Source: Vespula vulgaris
Lineage: Eukaryota > Arthropoda > Insecta > Hymenoptera > Vespidae
Assembly (NCBI RefSeq): GCF_905475345.1
Contig: NC_066606.1
Span: 2,090,501 to 2,154,500 of the forward strand
Direction of reading: 5' to 3'
Length of the DNA: 64,000 bases
Positions 11,748-25,429 of the stretch are shown piece by piece (within the stretch, counting starts at the first letter, position 1; every line of letters starts with the position of its first letter). Made by a program: the position numbers and the translations under genes. The notes beneath the pieces are model-generated. The model saw only the letters and a program-made list of their open reading frames with translations. It was not told the DNA's origin and ran no database searches.

Positions 11748-14700
11748 CATCTCTCTCTCTCTCTCTCTTTCTCTTTCTCTTTCTATATATGTACGCGTGT
11801 GTTTTCTGTGACGTTGCTAAAAGGTTGCTCCAAAAGTTCACCGATTAATGAAATCCTCAAACGCAATATATCGTTCACGTTCGAGATCGATCAAGAAATA
11901 TCATTGTAGCATGATTACTTACTCACAGCATGGAGTTGATTGTCCTCTTTCTTTTTTTTTTTTAATTCTTTTTTTATTCGTTATTTTTTTTTTATATTTT
12001 TTTATTTTTATTTTCCTACTCTCCCCTCTCCTATTCCCTTCACACACACACACCCCTTTATCCTCACCCCTCCTTCATCTCGTTCCCAGACGCAAGATGT
12101 GCACGCCCGATAATTAATAAAAGAGAAGAAGAAGAAAAAGAAGAAGAAGAAGAAGAAGAAGAAACGACACCGATCGTTCTGTTTATATTTCGTGAACTGT
12201 GTAAAATGAGATTCTTAGATCTCTTAAAGAACGTATTAGAGAGAACGCATGAAACCGTCGTATCAAACGGTTTTTATAACAATTTATGTATATTACATGA
12301 CGTTCGTTAAACACATCTTTGGATTATCGAATAAATCATACAAATTTTCTTTATTTCTTTATCGATCTGATACGAATATTATTTGATCTTATCGTCGTAT
12401 TTTAGACGACGAAGGTGGTTGCGTGAAACCGTTGTCCTCGAAAACACGAAAATCCTCGCAGTCGGATCTTTACATGAGGTTGGGTCTATTGCTCGGTGGT
12501 AACCATGGACGAGAAAATTCACCGGTTGATACTACGAACTATTTTACGAGTGCGTCCAATCGTGTTCCCGTTAATACTGGTATTCAAAGGTAAATATCAT
12601 TCGTCTAAAACACACACACACACGCATTATCATCATCATCATCATCATCATCATCATCGTCGTCGTATATCGAATCGTATTATACGAATAAATGGAGAAA
12701 AATATTCGTAGCAAAATTGTTTGTTTAGAAATGAACAAATTTGGAAATTTTGTTGTTAGAGCACCCATGCAAGGTCACGATAGTTCGGCAGCATCGTTCA
12801 GCAGTTTAACGAGCTTCGAGACGCAAACTCTCGCATCGACCAATACCAGTCCAGTATCAACGTTAACAGGTACATCGAGCGAAACCGAAGCCGCTGCTGC
12901 TTTACGTTCAACGAATAAACCGAAGAGCAAGATAAAAGGAAAAATAAAGTCGAGAGATTGCGACAGTGCCGGTAGTTTGGTATCAATCTCAACCTCGGCA
13001 TCAGCTTCTACGTCGATGTCGATGTCGATGTCAGTTTCCGTTTCCGGTCTTTCGAACGGTAGTTCGAGCCCGTTAACACCAAGAAGACATTCCGTTAATG
13101 CCTCGCAATCGAATCAACCCAATGAGGAAGTAAACCAATTTAAAAACCGACGAACCTGCGTCAGAAGATCGGCCAGGGCTGGTAACGTCAAGGGAAGCAT
13201 CGACCCCAAACGTAAATCAATTAATAGTATTATTTATAATTCGATCGATCGATTAATTCTCTAAAGAAAATGTTTTTTAAGCGATCGATTAGTTTCTCTA
13301 GAAAAAAATAAAAAAGTAAAACGTCAGCAATTGCATCTCAAGAAAAAGAAAGAAAGAAAGAAAGATTTGTTAAAACCCGATCGAAATTAAAATCTTTTAT
13401 GCAAATCTTTCTTTTCTTTTATTTTATTTATTTATTTATTTTTTTTATTATTTTTTCTTTTTATCTCTTATTCTCTTAATTTACGTACTTTTGTAATTGA
13501 AATGAAGACAGCGTTATCCGAAACGACATAACAAAATATATTCTCATTAAACATTTCTTGATATCTTTGATCTATAAAATTGGAAGTTAGTATCACGCGA
13601 TACCGCGTGAAGATTGCATGATCGATCTTTCTAAACGATCTAACTTTGAAATTAAATATTTTATCGATGATTTGTGCAAAGTATAAAAGTTAATAGTGTT
13701 TTTTTGCGGAACAAAGATTTTTGAATTCATTTACAAGACCATGTGATAAAGGGGTCAGAGTTTTCATCAAATATATTTGTTTCAAAGTTGATCAGATTTT
13801 TCACGGTCATCCCAGGAAAATCAAACAATAGTAAAAAATCAATTGTTTATTAAAATCCTATTGATTTCATTCTCTATAATTTATTTATATGATAATTTTC
13901 TATGATAATCGATCGTTTCGAAACATTGGACTCCTAACTGTATATATAATTAAAATAAAACGGTATTAAATATCTTAATTCGATACGATCTTTTCAGTAC
14001 GCTTCGTACAGCATCACGCCACGTCACAACTGACACTTAAGCCATTATTCTTCGAAGTTCCTCTTCTCGAAACCGAGCCCTTATTCACAGGACGTATCTG
14101 GCTACTTCACGAAATATTATCCGTGATAAACAGTTCGAGTCCTGGTATATTAATATCCGGATCACCTGGTACAGGTAAAACGGCATTGGTATTGCAGTTG
14201 GTGGAACATAGTTGTTTTGGAAGGCGACGCGTGCAACCGGTTCCGCCGGAAATAACCGAGGAGATCGAGAACGATAGAGAAAAATCAAATGCCTCGAGCA
14301 CTCTTCAATCGAATGTTAGGCGCACCAATGAAAAGGTAATACGTTCTTTCCAACATTAACATCATGATCGTACGTTAATAACAATCGTTGATAAATCATG
14401 AATTAATTTCTTTTTTTTTTTTGTTTGTTTGTTTGTTTGTTTTCTGTTTTGTAGGTTCGAGAATTAGCGTCCCACGTCGTGGCTTATCATTTTTGTCAAG
14501 CCGATAACAACAGCACCTGTCTTGTACCAGATTTGATTCATTCGTTAGCCGCACAATTATGTCAGGCACCTCAGCTGATCGCTTACAGGGAATATTTATT
14601 ATCCGAACAACATCTACAAGGCTCCCTGTCGCAAAGAGAGTGCACCGTAGATCCGGATCTTGCTCTTTCGAGAGGCATCATCGAACCGCTCTTAACATTA

Positions 14701-17700
14701 AGAAAAGCTAACAGATTGCCTGAATCTACGATGGTAAATCAATTGATTCGTATTTCGTTGACATGTAATTATTACTTAGATACAATTAATTCATAGATTT
14801 AATCAATATTAAATTCAATTAATACTAAATTAAAATTTTTTTTTTTTTTTTTCAAAGAAAGTAAGAGTCATCTATCTATTATAGCATCAAATTAAATATA
14901 AACTGATCAAATCGGCTTGCTCAGTTTTTTTTTTTTTTTTTGTATTCAATTACCGTGACAATCAAGTTTGATAAAAACAATAAATTTCAATGTACATTAA
15001 GAAAACGTGCTTTTTTTAAATATCAAAATTAAACATAAGGAATATTAACTAATCACAAATGAATTGATAAGTTTTTCTATATTTAATATCATCGTTTGAT
15101 ATTCATCTTTCCTTTAGAATTTCATTCTTCTTCTTCTTTTTTTTTTGGTATAAATAAAAACAATTAGTAGATTTGTAATAACAGCGTTACATAATTATTA
15201 ACATACGTTTTCATTATTAATTCTATCATGAAAATAATTGTATTCTTTTCTTTTTTTTTTCTTCTCTGATTTTTATTCGATAAAAAAAAATTGTCAAATT
15301 TTTAATTTCAATAGGTAATTCTCATCGATGCCGTTTGCGAAGCAGAATATCACAGACCGGACAGAGGTGACACAATAGCGTCCTTCTTAACAAGGCACGC
15401 ACCTAATTTTCCAAGCTGGCTTAAGGTCATTTGTACGGTTAGAACACAATTATTGGAATGCGCGAAACAACTTCCTTATACCAGGATATCATTGGACAAA
15501 ACTTCAAACGATGTTGCTGGCAACAACGTCACGAAGGACTTGTCCGATTACATTGGTTATAGACTCGCTCAAAGTCCTGCGATACAGACTAACGTAACCG
15601 CATCTGTTAATGGAAAAACGGAATCATCGTGTAGCGCCAATCAAACGAGATTTGCCTCGCATTTATTAACACTCGCCAGAGGAAGTTTTCTCTTCGCCAA
15701 ATTGACCTTGGATCTCATCGAAAGTGGACATCTCGTTGCTAAATCAGCGAGTTACAAAGTAAGAAAAGAAAATGGTTTTGTATTTCTATTTGAAATTATC
15801 TTAAATATTCGTAAAGATTTAACAATGCCGGTTCAATAACGTCGATTCAATTTCTTCAAGGTCAAGATTAATGATCTTTTCTTTTTTCTTTTTTTTTTTT
15901 CTTAGGTTCTACCAGTTTCCCTCGCACAAATCTTCCAATTACATTTCAACCTGAGATTTCCAACGGCGACCTCCTTCGACAAGGTCCAACCTCTTCTGGG
16001 CGTATGTCTGGCTGCGTTGTATCCCCTAACTCTATTAGAAATTTATTATTCGATAAATTCGTTAACTACGAATCACTTCGTTTCCTGGGAGGACTTCATG
16101 CAGAGATTCAAGGTGAACTAAATATATTAATAAGTTTAAAAAAACAAAAAATGTAAAATACTCATCGATTGGTATATATATATATCAAAAAAATAAAAAA
16201 TATATATATATTTGCACGCATAACTGATGATGAATATTATGGTACGTAAAAGAGAATGTAAGATCGTTTACAAGATGATGCGATTTGTTTAAAGAAAAAA
16301 GATATATTAATAATATAATTGTATCTCGTTGTTTAGATGCTCTCTGGGTTTCTCGTGAAACGACTAGACGACACATATATGTTCTTTCACCCGTCGTTCA
16401 GGGAATGGTTAATGAGAAGAGACGAAGGTGAATCTACTAAGTTTCTCTGCGACCTGAGACTCGGCCATGCAGCTATTGCGTTTAGATTATCGCGTCTACA
16501 GGCACCATTGGACGGTGAAAAAGCTTTGGAGCTTGGCCATCACGTTTTGAAGGCACACGTTTACAGAGGTGTTGCCCCTTGTTGGCCATCACGCGATTTA
16601 CAAGTAATTATATTCGTAAAAAAAAAAAAAAAAATAATTATATATAATAAAAATATACAAAACGAAACAAAATAGAAAAAATTATTAAATCATACGTTCA
16701 AAAATTCTAATTAATAATACAGAGAAAAAAAAACGAACTAATCGTGATTATTTAATCTTCCTTAGGCAATCTGGCTAGCCTCATCCACGGAATGCGTTTC
16801 CTCGGCACTGTGCACATTACGTAATATTTATAGCCCGAATGTAAAAGTATCAAGATTGCTTCTGCTGGCAGGAGCATCACCGAATCACGTAACCGAATAC
16901 TTGGGCAACGCACCGGTTCTTTGTATGTACGCTCACGAAGGTTCAGTAGAGATGGTCTCGCTTCTTCTCGAATTTGGTGCGGACGTTGAATTGACTAATA
17001 GCCAAGGTTGCACGGCATTGTCTCTCGCGGCAGCACGAGGTCATTGTGACGTTGTTAGAAGGTATACATAAATATCGATCGATTCCAATCCTTTTATGTC
17101 GAATTAAATTCTTAAGGAAAGGAAGAGAAAAAAGATTCATGAAGAATATCGACGATAATTAATAAACTAATATTTATTAAAAATTCTTAGATTAGCCGCA
17201 GCTGGAGCTTCCCTTGGTCACGTCGACATGGCAGGACAATGTCCATTGGTACACGCAGCGAGACACGGTAAATTGTCCGTAGTTGGTTATCTCTTGGCAT
17301 GCGATTGGCTCGTACCGAGTGGTTTAAAAATCTCCGAAAACGTGTCGTCGGAGATAAGAAGGGAAGAGGCTGCTCAGCAAGCGGTCGTCGCAGCTGCTGC
17401 TCAAGGTCACGAGTCGATCGTCGAGTATTTGTTGGACATGGCCGAGGTTATAGTCGATTTACCGGACACGTTGATCGGTGAAACCGCTTTGACGGTTGCC
17501 GCAGCGAATGGCTCGACTACAACAGTTTCCGCACTTTTGGCTCGTGGTGCTAGCCCATTGGCTGTTAACGCTAAAGGTCTCTCGCCGTTGATGCTGGCCG
17601 CGAGAGAAGGTCATTGGGGTACCGCTGAAAGACTCTTGCAAGGAACTCTTTCGAGCAGTACCGACACTGTCCTCGATGACGCGTTAACGTTATTGGACCA

Positions 17701-19621
17701 ACGCGATCCTTCTGGTCGTACGGCGTTGATGTTAGCTGCCTCGGAAGGTCATACCAATCTCATCGAAATGTTTCTCGATAAAGGATCCGTAATCGAGGCC
17801 AAAGACAAGGAAGGCCTTACCGCTCTTTGTTGGGCATGCGTTAGAGGAAGATTAACCAGCGTACAAAATCTTCTCGATCATAACTCTGACGTTAACACGA
17901 GCGACAACACCGGTAGAACACCTTTGGATTTGGCCGCGTTTCAGGTATTTCTTCTTCTCTTTGTATAATCAAATTCGATAACCAGGAATAACCAAAGGAA
18001 AGACGTATGAAAATATTTTTATTCCTTCCAATATTTTCTTCCGATATTTAGGGTAATCCAAAGCTCGTACAATTGTTACTTGAGAAAGGAGCTGCTGTCG
18101 AACACGTTGACTTGCACGGCATGCGACCATTGGACAGAGCAATCGGATGTCGCAATATACCGGTTGTACAATGTTTCTTACGACGAGGTGCCAAACTTGG
18201 ACCAGCTACTTGGGCAATGGCCGCTGGAAAACCCGATGTCTTGCTTATATTGTTGAACAAACTTCTGGAGGATGGAAATGTACTTTATCGAAAGAGTCGT
18301 TTAAAGGAGGCCTCTCATCGATACGCATACGCTCTTAAAAAATTTCCTATCTCGCCTGAGGAGGATTGTCAGGGACAAGAACAGGGTCACATGATACTGC
18401 AACTTCAGAGTTTTGCTCAATTGCGATTGAACTTCTTCCTGAATCTTAGCCGGTGCAAGCGCAAGATGAACGTAATACTTTTGATTTTATTTTTTTATAT
18501 TTATGTTAATTCTTTTAGATTGATGCGTTTTATTATTTTCTTTTCTTCTCTTTTTTTTTTCTTTTTAATTTTCCTTTTTTTCTTCATTTTTCTTTTTTTT
18601 TTTTTTTAATTTTAATTTTGTAATTGTTTCTAATTAACACATTTTATTATTATTTTTTTTTCTCTCTATACGTTCAACGATTTTTGTAAATAACGTTCTT
18701 ACGATTTCTCAAAGTCTTCTTTCTATCATTATTTATTTGTTAATAATTATGTCGCGATATAATATTAAATATTCATTTTGATGATAGTTCATCTAATATC
18801 AATGACTTTTTGATTAGTATCATAAATGTTTAAAAGTAATTCTTAAAAATTGATAAAATATCATTTTTCTTCTGTCACTTTACTTTACCAGACTTTTAAC
18901 TTTTTAATTAGTATTCTAAGCGGTTAAAAATAATATTTCCAATTCAATATTAATTATCTGTTTTACTGCTAGTAAAAGAATCGTTCTTCTACTTTTTAAT
19001 TAGTATCTTAGAAAAGTAATTTTTCCAATACCTAACAAAAAGAGACATTTAAACGTAGAAAAGTCTGATTAACGTTAGCGCTTGTAGCAGTTAAGAAAAA
19101 ATAGAAAAATGAGAAAATGGAAAAGAAAATGCAAATTACAGCGCCGGCGTCAACGAGTTAAAATTATAGTAAATGCATATAGACTTAAGAAAAAAAAAAA
19201 AAATCACCTTTGAAGAATAGCGACTCCTTATTGATCTTTTGCTTTTTTCTTTTTCTTTTCTTCTTTTGAATGTTACAAGTACGTGACAATTAATACACGA
19301 TTATTCATTTTATCGTAGGAAGGTGCAGAAGCCATTGAGCTTGCCGAAGAAGCATTGAAAGTCCGACCAACGTCTTACGAAGCGTTTTACGCGCGTGCAA
19401 AAGCTCGAGTTGACGTTGGTTTGCTCGAGGAAGCTATGTCGGACGTACAGGAAGCATTACAAATAGCACCGGCACAAAATCGTCAGGACCGTCGAGTTTT
19501 AATCGTTCTAAGGGATGAAATAGTCTCACGAATCGACGAGGCTAATGCGAATAAAGAATCAAACGATTGTAATAATCGATCGCGTCTACGTGCTTCCGTC
19601 GACACTCTTACGGAATTATAA
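8986..19621 (+). CDS. rols: Rolling pebbles / TANC scaffold protein (RING, P-loop NTPase, ankyrin, TPR)
   Basis: Exons: 8986-9401, 10549-10666, 11005-11148, 11526-11666 (or -11687), 12406-12589, 12760-13211, 13998-14335, 14455-14733, 15315-15758, 15906-16112, 16337-16603, 16766-17061, 17191-17944, 18052-18471, 19319-19621; phases agree throughout, giving about 1,587 aa. Seen: a C3HC4-like RING near residues 20-62 (CPSC...CGHERCYSC...CPLC); a Ser-rich linker (about 335-480); a Walker A GSPGTGKT near 540 and a Walker B-like VILIDA near 692 of a STAND-type NTPase; about nine ankyrin repeats (roughly 1000-1420); TPR-like helices (about 1420-1560); and a C-terminal TEL resembling a class I PDZ ligand. 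In Drosophila this family links fusion receptors to the cytoskeleton in myoblast fusion; vertebrate TANC1/2 are postsynaptic scaffolds. The N-terminus upstream of 8986 is unresolved, and the fourth donor is ambiguous. Confidence 0.9.
11698..11746. repeat. (TATC)n microsatellite in a rolling pebbles intron
   Basis: About twelve TATC units just downstream of the ambiguous exon-4 donor, followed by CT-rich sequence. Confidence 0.9.
12627..12658. repeat. (ATC)n microsatellite in a rolling pebbles intron
   Basis: About ten ATC/CAT triplets preceded by a short (CA)n run. It lies in the 170-bp intron between the exons ending at 12589 and starting at 12760. Confidence 0.9.
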
Positions 19622-19797
19622 ATATTACTGAGATATCGACACTCGATCTTTAAAGAGAAAAATGAGAGAGAGAGAACATTTTTTTTTTTTTATTTCTTTT
19701 TAACAACCCCCGTTATCGATAATTTCCTATCGTCTCGAATTTAAGGCTTAATGACGATGATTTTTTATTATTATTAATATTATTATTATTATTGCTA

Positions 19798-19838
<41 letters not shown>

Positions 19839-20258
19839 ATTATTATTATTAGAAAAAAAAGAAAAACAAAAAAAAAGGAGAGAGACAGAGAGAGAGAGAG
19901 AGAGAGAAGGAAAAAGAGAAAGAGAGTGATTTATTAACTTATTTAATGATTATATCATTCGTCACTATTCTCCATTTTGATTTGATCGCAACCGATCGTT
20001 TTAATGCAAACACGATTTACATGCCACACCACTTGCTCTTTAATTTTGTTTTATTATTGTCGTATATCGATTCGGGATATTATATTTATGCGTAATATTT
20101 AAATTGATTAATCGTGAACGTAAGTACTGCCAAGTATGAGCAAGTTCCAATGCTCGTACACTATTTAGCAATTATTATATATTAATTACGTATTATATAT
20201 ATATATATATAAGTTTGATTAAATGGAGAATTATTTAATAAAAAACGTATTAGGTGTT

Positions 20259-20321
<63 letters not shown>

Positions 20322-20900
20322 ACAGAGAAACGCACAAAACTGTCGAAACAAACGGATTCTTTTTATGTAAGAGATTTAATTACTGTGCACAAACTTGATT
20401 CTAATACAAAGAAGAAAAGAAAAATATATATATATATCTGTATTATATATGTATATGCAATTAAAAATTGGCTTACGTAAGAGTATCCGTTATAGTAATA
20501 ATAAAAAATTATTTAATAATTTCTTTCAGTATTTTCGTTAATTTTTCGTAATAATAAAAAAAGAAAAAGGGAGAAAAAGAATCGAACGACGATCGCACAA
20601 AAGAAAATTCGTATGAATCATTCGAACGTGAATATAATATTTATATAAAAGAAAGTTATATAAAGTAAAGCTTTAATTGAAAGGATGAAAAAAGAAATAA
20701 AAAGCACGCACACGCACACGCATGCACGCATATATAGAATATTATTTATAGATATAATATGACTCATATAAAATGTAATTTATGAATGCACTTATCTTGC
20801 CCGGCGCGTGTACGGTTATTATTATTTTTTCTTTTTTAATGTTATCTATTTGTTATATTCTAGTGCTTGTTTAATAAATATTTTTATAGCCTTTATTATT
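19622..20900 (+). other. Putative rolling pebbles 3'UTR, rich in simple repeats
   Basis: Non-coding sequence after the rolling pebbles stop. It holds a (TTA)n field (about 19767-19852), GA-rich sequence, and a long (TA)n (about 20263-20319). A canonical AATAAA lies at 20873-20878 with T-rich sequence after it. The transcript end is inferred from that signal alone. Confidence 0.4.
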
Positions 20901-20932
20901 ATATGAATTTTTATATACAACATATATACAAT

Positions 20933-20979
<47 letters not shown>

Positions 20980-23752
20980 CCTGTGTGTGTGTGTATATCC
21001 TTTACAATATACTTACACAAACGCTGCTAATATGCAATAAAAAAATATAAAAGCAACTATTAACTTTATAACAAAAGTATAAAGTCGAACAAGATGACCG
21101 TACGCGTGCAATACATAATACATACATATACTTTTTTGCATATGTAATCGTAAACATCGAATTCGCATAATATCGGACACACACACACATATATATATAT
21201 GCGCGTTTTTGTAGAAAAAGAGTGTTTTAACAAAATTAACCGTAGATACGTAAAAATTTATTTTATATGGTATTTAAGGATATAGACGAATCACACACGA
21301 TGAACTATTATATTATATTATTATTATTATTATTATATTATTAATATTAATATTATTATTATTATTCAAAATGTCGCTTAAAAGCATCGAAGAAAAGAAT
21401 GATAAAGAGAAACATAAGAGATGTTATTGACCTTACCGTAAAGAAAGAAGGTGACAAATAAACGAACATTTTTCATTTTTCATCTTTTTTTTTTCTTTCT
21501 TCTTTTTCATTTTTTTTCCTTTTTTTACTTTTTCTCTTTTTTCTTTCGTTTTTCTTCTTATTTTCCAAATAGGAAATCCATTAATTGCATATATATCGTT
21601 ATATCTCATTGTTGACAATGTGGATACATAATATATTATTTTAGAAAGTGTCCTTATATATTAAGCGTGCGCGAACGATCGTATATATAATAATAAATGC
21701 AATCGATCGTAAAAAAGAAAAATAATCCGTTAAAATTACGTTAAGGGAGGGAAAAAATGTGATAGAAGCAAAAATAAGAAAAAAAAAATAACTAAAATTT
21801 AGAACCTTCGATCATGTTCTTTTTTTTTTTTCTTTTCTTTTTTCTCCTTTTTTTTTTCTTTTCTATTTCTTTTTTTTCGAAATAAAAAATAGAAGTAGAA
21901 ATATTATATCGAAGAATAATATGTTTCAAATGTATCGGTATTTGTTAATGTACAAAATAAATTCGTTATTGCATTTACGTTACGCACGGTGTACGAACGA
22001 AAATTATATATATAAATTCTTACATGTATAATGACATTCAAATATATAAGCATACTACGAATAACATACTTTTTACAATCGAACGTAACTTCTTATCTAA
22101 ATATGCGTTTGGTCTCGCGTTTGAGGCAATTATGTCGACAAGTAAAATTACTCTTTCTATTTTTTTTCTCTTTTTTTTTTTTTTTTTTTAAGTACACTTC
22201 AAATACACTTTTCGATAATTTGTATGCGCAAAGTTACGGAGTTATTTCATTCTTTCCCATTTTCTTTTTTTTTTTTCTTTCTTTCTTTTGTCCACTCTTT
22301 TTTCTTAATATTCGTGCGCTCGCGACAATTCGACGAGATTCTTCTTAAAAAATGATAAAAAAAGAAAAAAGAAAAGAAAATCGATATCACAAATTTTTAT
22401 ATTGTTGCGACGACAGTATCGACTTTTTTGTTCTTGTGATTCGTTTCGTATTTTATTTTTTCTTTATCGTTCTTTTATTTCTTTTTTTTTTCATTATTTT
22501 TTCTTTATTTTTTTTTTTTTATTTTTCTCTTTTATTTTTTTGTTTGTTCTCTCAGGCCCGTACATTACCAAAGCAGTAAAATTGAGAAAATTCGAATATT
22601 ACGATTTTTGTGTATATGTATATTTTTTTTCTTTTCTCTCTTTCAATATTTTTGCATAAAGAAAAATACTGTTATCAGCGAATCAAAGATCGAGAATATA
22701 TAGTGCTCGAATAATATATTTCGAGCGTATTAATTTTTTTATTTATTTTTGCCGCTCATACAGCACTGAAACCCGCCCTCTTTCGCTTACCCTCGGCAAA
22801 AAAAAAAAAGAAAAAAATATATATATAAAATATCGTTCAACAAAATCGATTAACGTGGTCGACATTATTTTCGTTATCAAAGTGCATATATATTGGGTAT
22901 TGTTATTGATTATCTTCACCTGGAACATCATCGCATTGTATAAGCATTTAAGTACTTAATTACTTACATACTTATTTACTTATCTTACTTTCTTACGTAC
23001 TTACTTATTTATTTACTTACTTCAAAAGACAATCGTATCGATCCAGCATTACAAAAGTCTCTCATATCGAGAATATATATTGAACGTGTCGTTCCTTAAT
23101 TAGGTACTCAAGTCAATTTAAATCACCCCATAGATTTGACAGATTTTACAGAAAGTACTACCACCATTATTACTACCAAGTAATGGTATATAACTATTTA
23201 TGTATATATTTATGCACGTATTTCTCGAGATCGTTATATCAAGATCATCCAGGATCTTGACGATCAACTTGACGATAGGTCATACTTTTTTTCTCGTTCT
23301 TCGACCTTTCATTCTCTCTCTCTCTCTCTCTCTTTCTCTCACTCACCTTATCTCTCTTTGTCTCTCATTTTCCAAAAAAAAAAAAAAGAATAGAACGAAA
23401 AAAAATTATATTGAAGACATAGAAATTATAGAATCAACATCTTCGTTTTGCTCGAACAATAAAATCCTTGAGATCGAAAAAAAAAAGAACATATCCTGTT
23501 ATAGCGATGATCGTATTAAACAATTAATGATAATCTGACAGCATAATGATCGAAGAACGAAAATATATGATACGACCGTGAGGAAGCATCCAGTGAGGGA
23601 CCCGTTTAAGTACGCAGTTACGCATTTTAAAAATGAAACGTTTCCTACGATAATCAGAAAGGAAGCGTTTAAGTGCGTAGTGCCTGGACGGGAGACAGTG
23701 TAGTATTAAGAAATGATAAAATAAGCCTCTTGTTTAGATCGTATAGGTTGGG
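20901..23752. other. Intergenic/3' flanking region between convergent genes
   Basis: No supported gene. (TA)n at about 20936-20972, extended poly-T and T/C-rich blocks (21480-21550, 21815-21880, 22250-22550) and a (TTAC/TTAT)n patch near 22960-23030. Its lower-complexity ORFs are Phe/Leu/Ser-rich artefacts of T-rich DNA. The upper end should include the 3'UTR of the minus-strand TPPP gene; a weak reverse-strand AATAAA occurs near 23008-23013. Confidence 0.5.
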
Positions 23753-24820
23753 CTAGTGACCTTTATTATACGTGTCCTTGTTTTGATAACCTTGGACATA
23801 TCCCGATTGATCGGGTAAATCCTTTCGACCTGCTATACCCTTACCCTTACCACTCTCGTCGAAACGTTGTTTATGAGAACCAGTGTATTTAGTAACATCC
23901 GTCAAACGATCCACAGTCGATGCTGCTTTACCAGCCTGCAAGTCGTTTTTATTGATAATATTAAAGGTGACCACTCTTGAAGACTTCTTAGTCTATGATC
24001 AATCATTGATAGAATCAATTTCTAATCGATCAGTTAATTAATTAATCGTTATTGTTATTGTTATTGTTATTGTTTTCGTTTTTGTTTTTATTTTTATTCG
24101 ATACTAACCCCGGATACTCCTACCGTAACGCCTGGTGCACCACAATTCGCCATCTTGTTCTTCATTTCAACGAAATCGACCTTCTTACTTTTAGCGAGTT
24201 CCTCCAGGAACGATTTGTACTGATCGATCGCAAGTTTCATCGACCTAAGAACATTTTTAATCCATTGAAAGATATTTCTTCGAGTATCAAATGTTATATT
24301 TAGTTTGATCTTTTTTTTCTTTCTTTTCTTTTCATTCAACTAGCTCGTATAGGTTTTATACGTGATATTCTTTATCCCGATATATTTAACACGATCTAAT
24401 TAAATCTAATGATTATTTATTTGTTGAAATGATTGATAGTAATTCGTTAGATCGAATTCGTACTTGTGTTTCTTGAAATAGATCCCGGTGTCCGTTGTTG
24501 TGATCTTCTTTCCATCGATCACCTTTGCCTGTTTCATCCATTTATCACTTTGGCTAAGTGTTATCGACTTTCCATCGCTCTTAGGATCACCGAATTTCGA
24601 GAAAGCCTTAAAATTCGCCAAAAAACTACCGGCTGGCGAACTAGCAGCTGGACTACCTGGCGTTGAATTTCCCGAATTAGCTGTAACTTCATCGAGCTTC
24701 ATATTCGCAACTTCGTTCGTGACATTTAACGTAGTTGCCACCTCGTTGCCACTCTCGTTCTTTTCTTTCTCGATAGTACCGTTTTTTTCTGCCTCCATTT
24801 TTCACAGAACACTTTCTTAA
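23753..24820 (-). CDS. Tubulin polymerization-promoting protein (p25-alpha / ringmaker family)
   Basis: Three coding exons on the minus strand, 24798-24464, 24244-24124 and 23935-23753, in phases 2 and 0, give 212 aa. The feature extends to 24820, where an acceptor (TTTGCAG) precedes a short leader before the ATG; a non-coding exon must therefore lie further upstream. Residues 1-50 are a Ser/Pro/Thr-rich acidic tail. A p25-alpha core follows (FSKFGDPKSDG..., SDKWMKQAKVIDGKKIT, EELAKSK). The family C-terminal signature follows as VDRLTDVTKYTGSHKQRFD and QSGYVQGYQNKDTYNKGH. Family members bind and bundle microtubules; Drosophila ringmaker acts in axons and glia. Length fits the insect family (about 190-215 aa). 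No disruption seen. Confidence 0.92.
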
Positions 24821-25009
24821 CTGCAAACAAAGAAAAGAAGAAAAAAAAGCAATGATATTCGTCAAAGAAATACGTATCTTTTTATAATGTTCTTAATTTT
24901 TTTTAGTAATTTCTACGTAATGTTTTTAAAGTTTGTAAATCTTGATGGATATATTGTTGGGATTAATATTGTAAAAAGTTTATGAATTTTTTAATTAAGT
25001 ATGAATGGA

Positions 25010-25425
25010 AATAGAGAGAGAGAGAGAGAGGGAGAAATTTTTTTAAGTATTATAATTGAAATTGTTTGAATTAAAAAATGTTGACATCGTCTGAAAAGTA
25101 AAAAATTTGTTAATTAAATATTACGAAATATCTCCAAGAGAGAGAGGAGCAGAGAAAAAAGATAGAGAGAATTAAATAATTATTATAATTGAAATTGTAT
25201 GAATTAAAACTATGAAATTTAAATTGAATTGAGAGAATATTTCAAGATATGAAAATTGTGTCAAAATTAAAAAATATCCAAATTAAATGTAACATTTCTC
25301 AAAGAGAAAGAAAGAAAGAAAGAGAGAGAAATTTTTTAAAGTAATATATTTGAAATATGTTTGAATGAAACATTTTGAAAATCGTTATATTGAGAAATTT
25401 GTTGATTAAATATTATGAAATAATA
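25010..25425. repeat. Three-copy degenerate tandem repeat (~130-160 bp unit) upstream of TPPP
   Basis: Each unit starts with a GA-rich block, then AAATTTTTTAAGTA-like sequence, ATAATTGAAATTGTTTGAAT (or GTATGAAT, or ATTTGAAATATGTTTGAAT), then AAATTTGTTAATTAAATATT-like sequence. Approximate copies are 25010-25135, 25138-25298 and 25300-25425. It lies in the likely 5' intron or promoter of TPPP. Confidence 0.6.
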
Positions 25426-25429
25426 TGGA

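Noticed and set aside
12728..12759. Earlier acceptor (TTTAG at about 12727) for rolling pebbles exon 6
   Set aside because: In the required phase it hits a stop within about 30 bases; the acceptor just before 12760 keeps the frame open.
22031..22659. Overlapping Phe/Ser-rich ORFs
   Set aside because: They come from poly-T tracts and have no codon bias, domain or exon structure.
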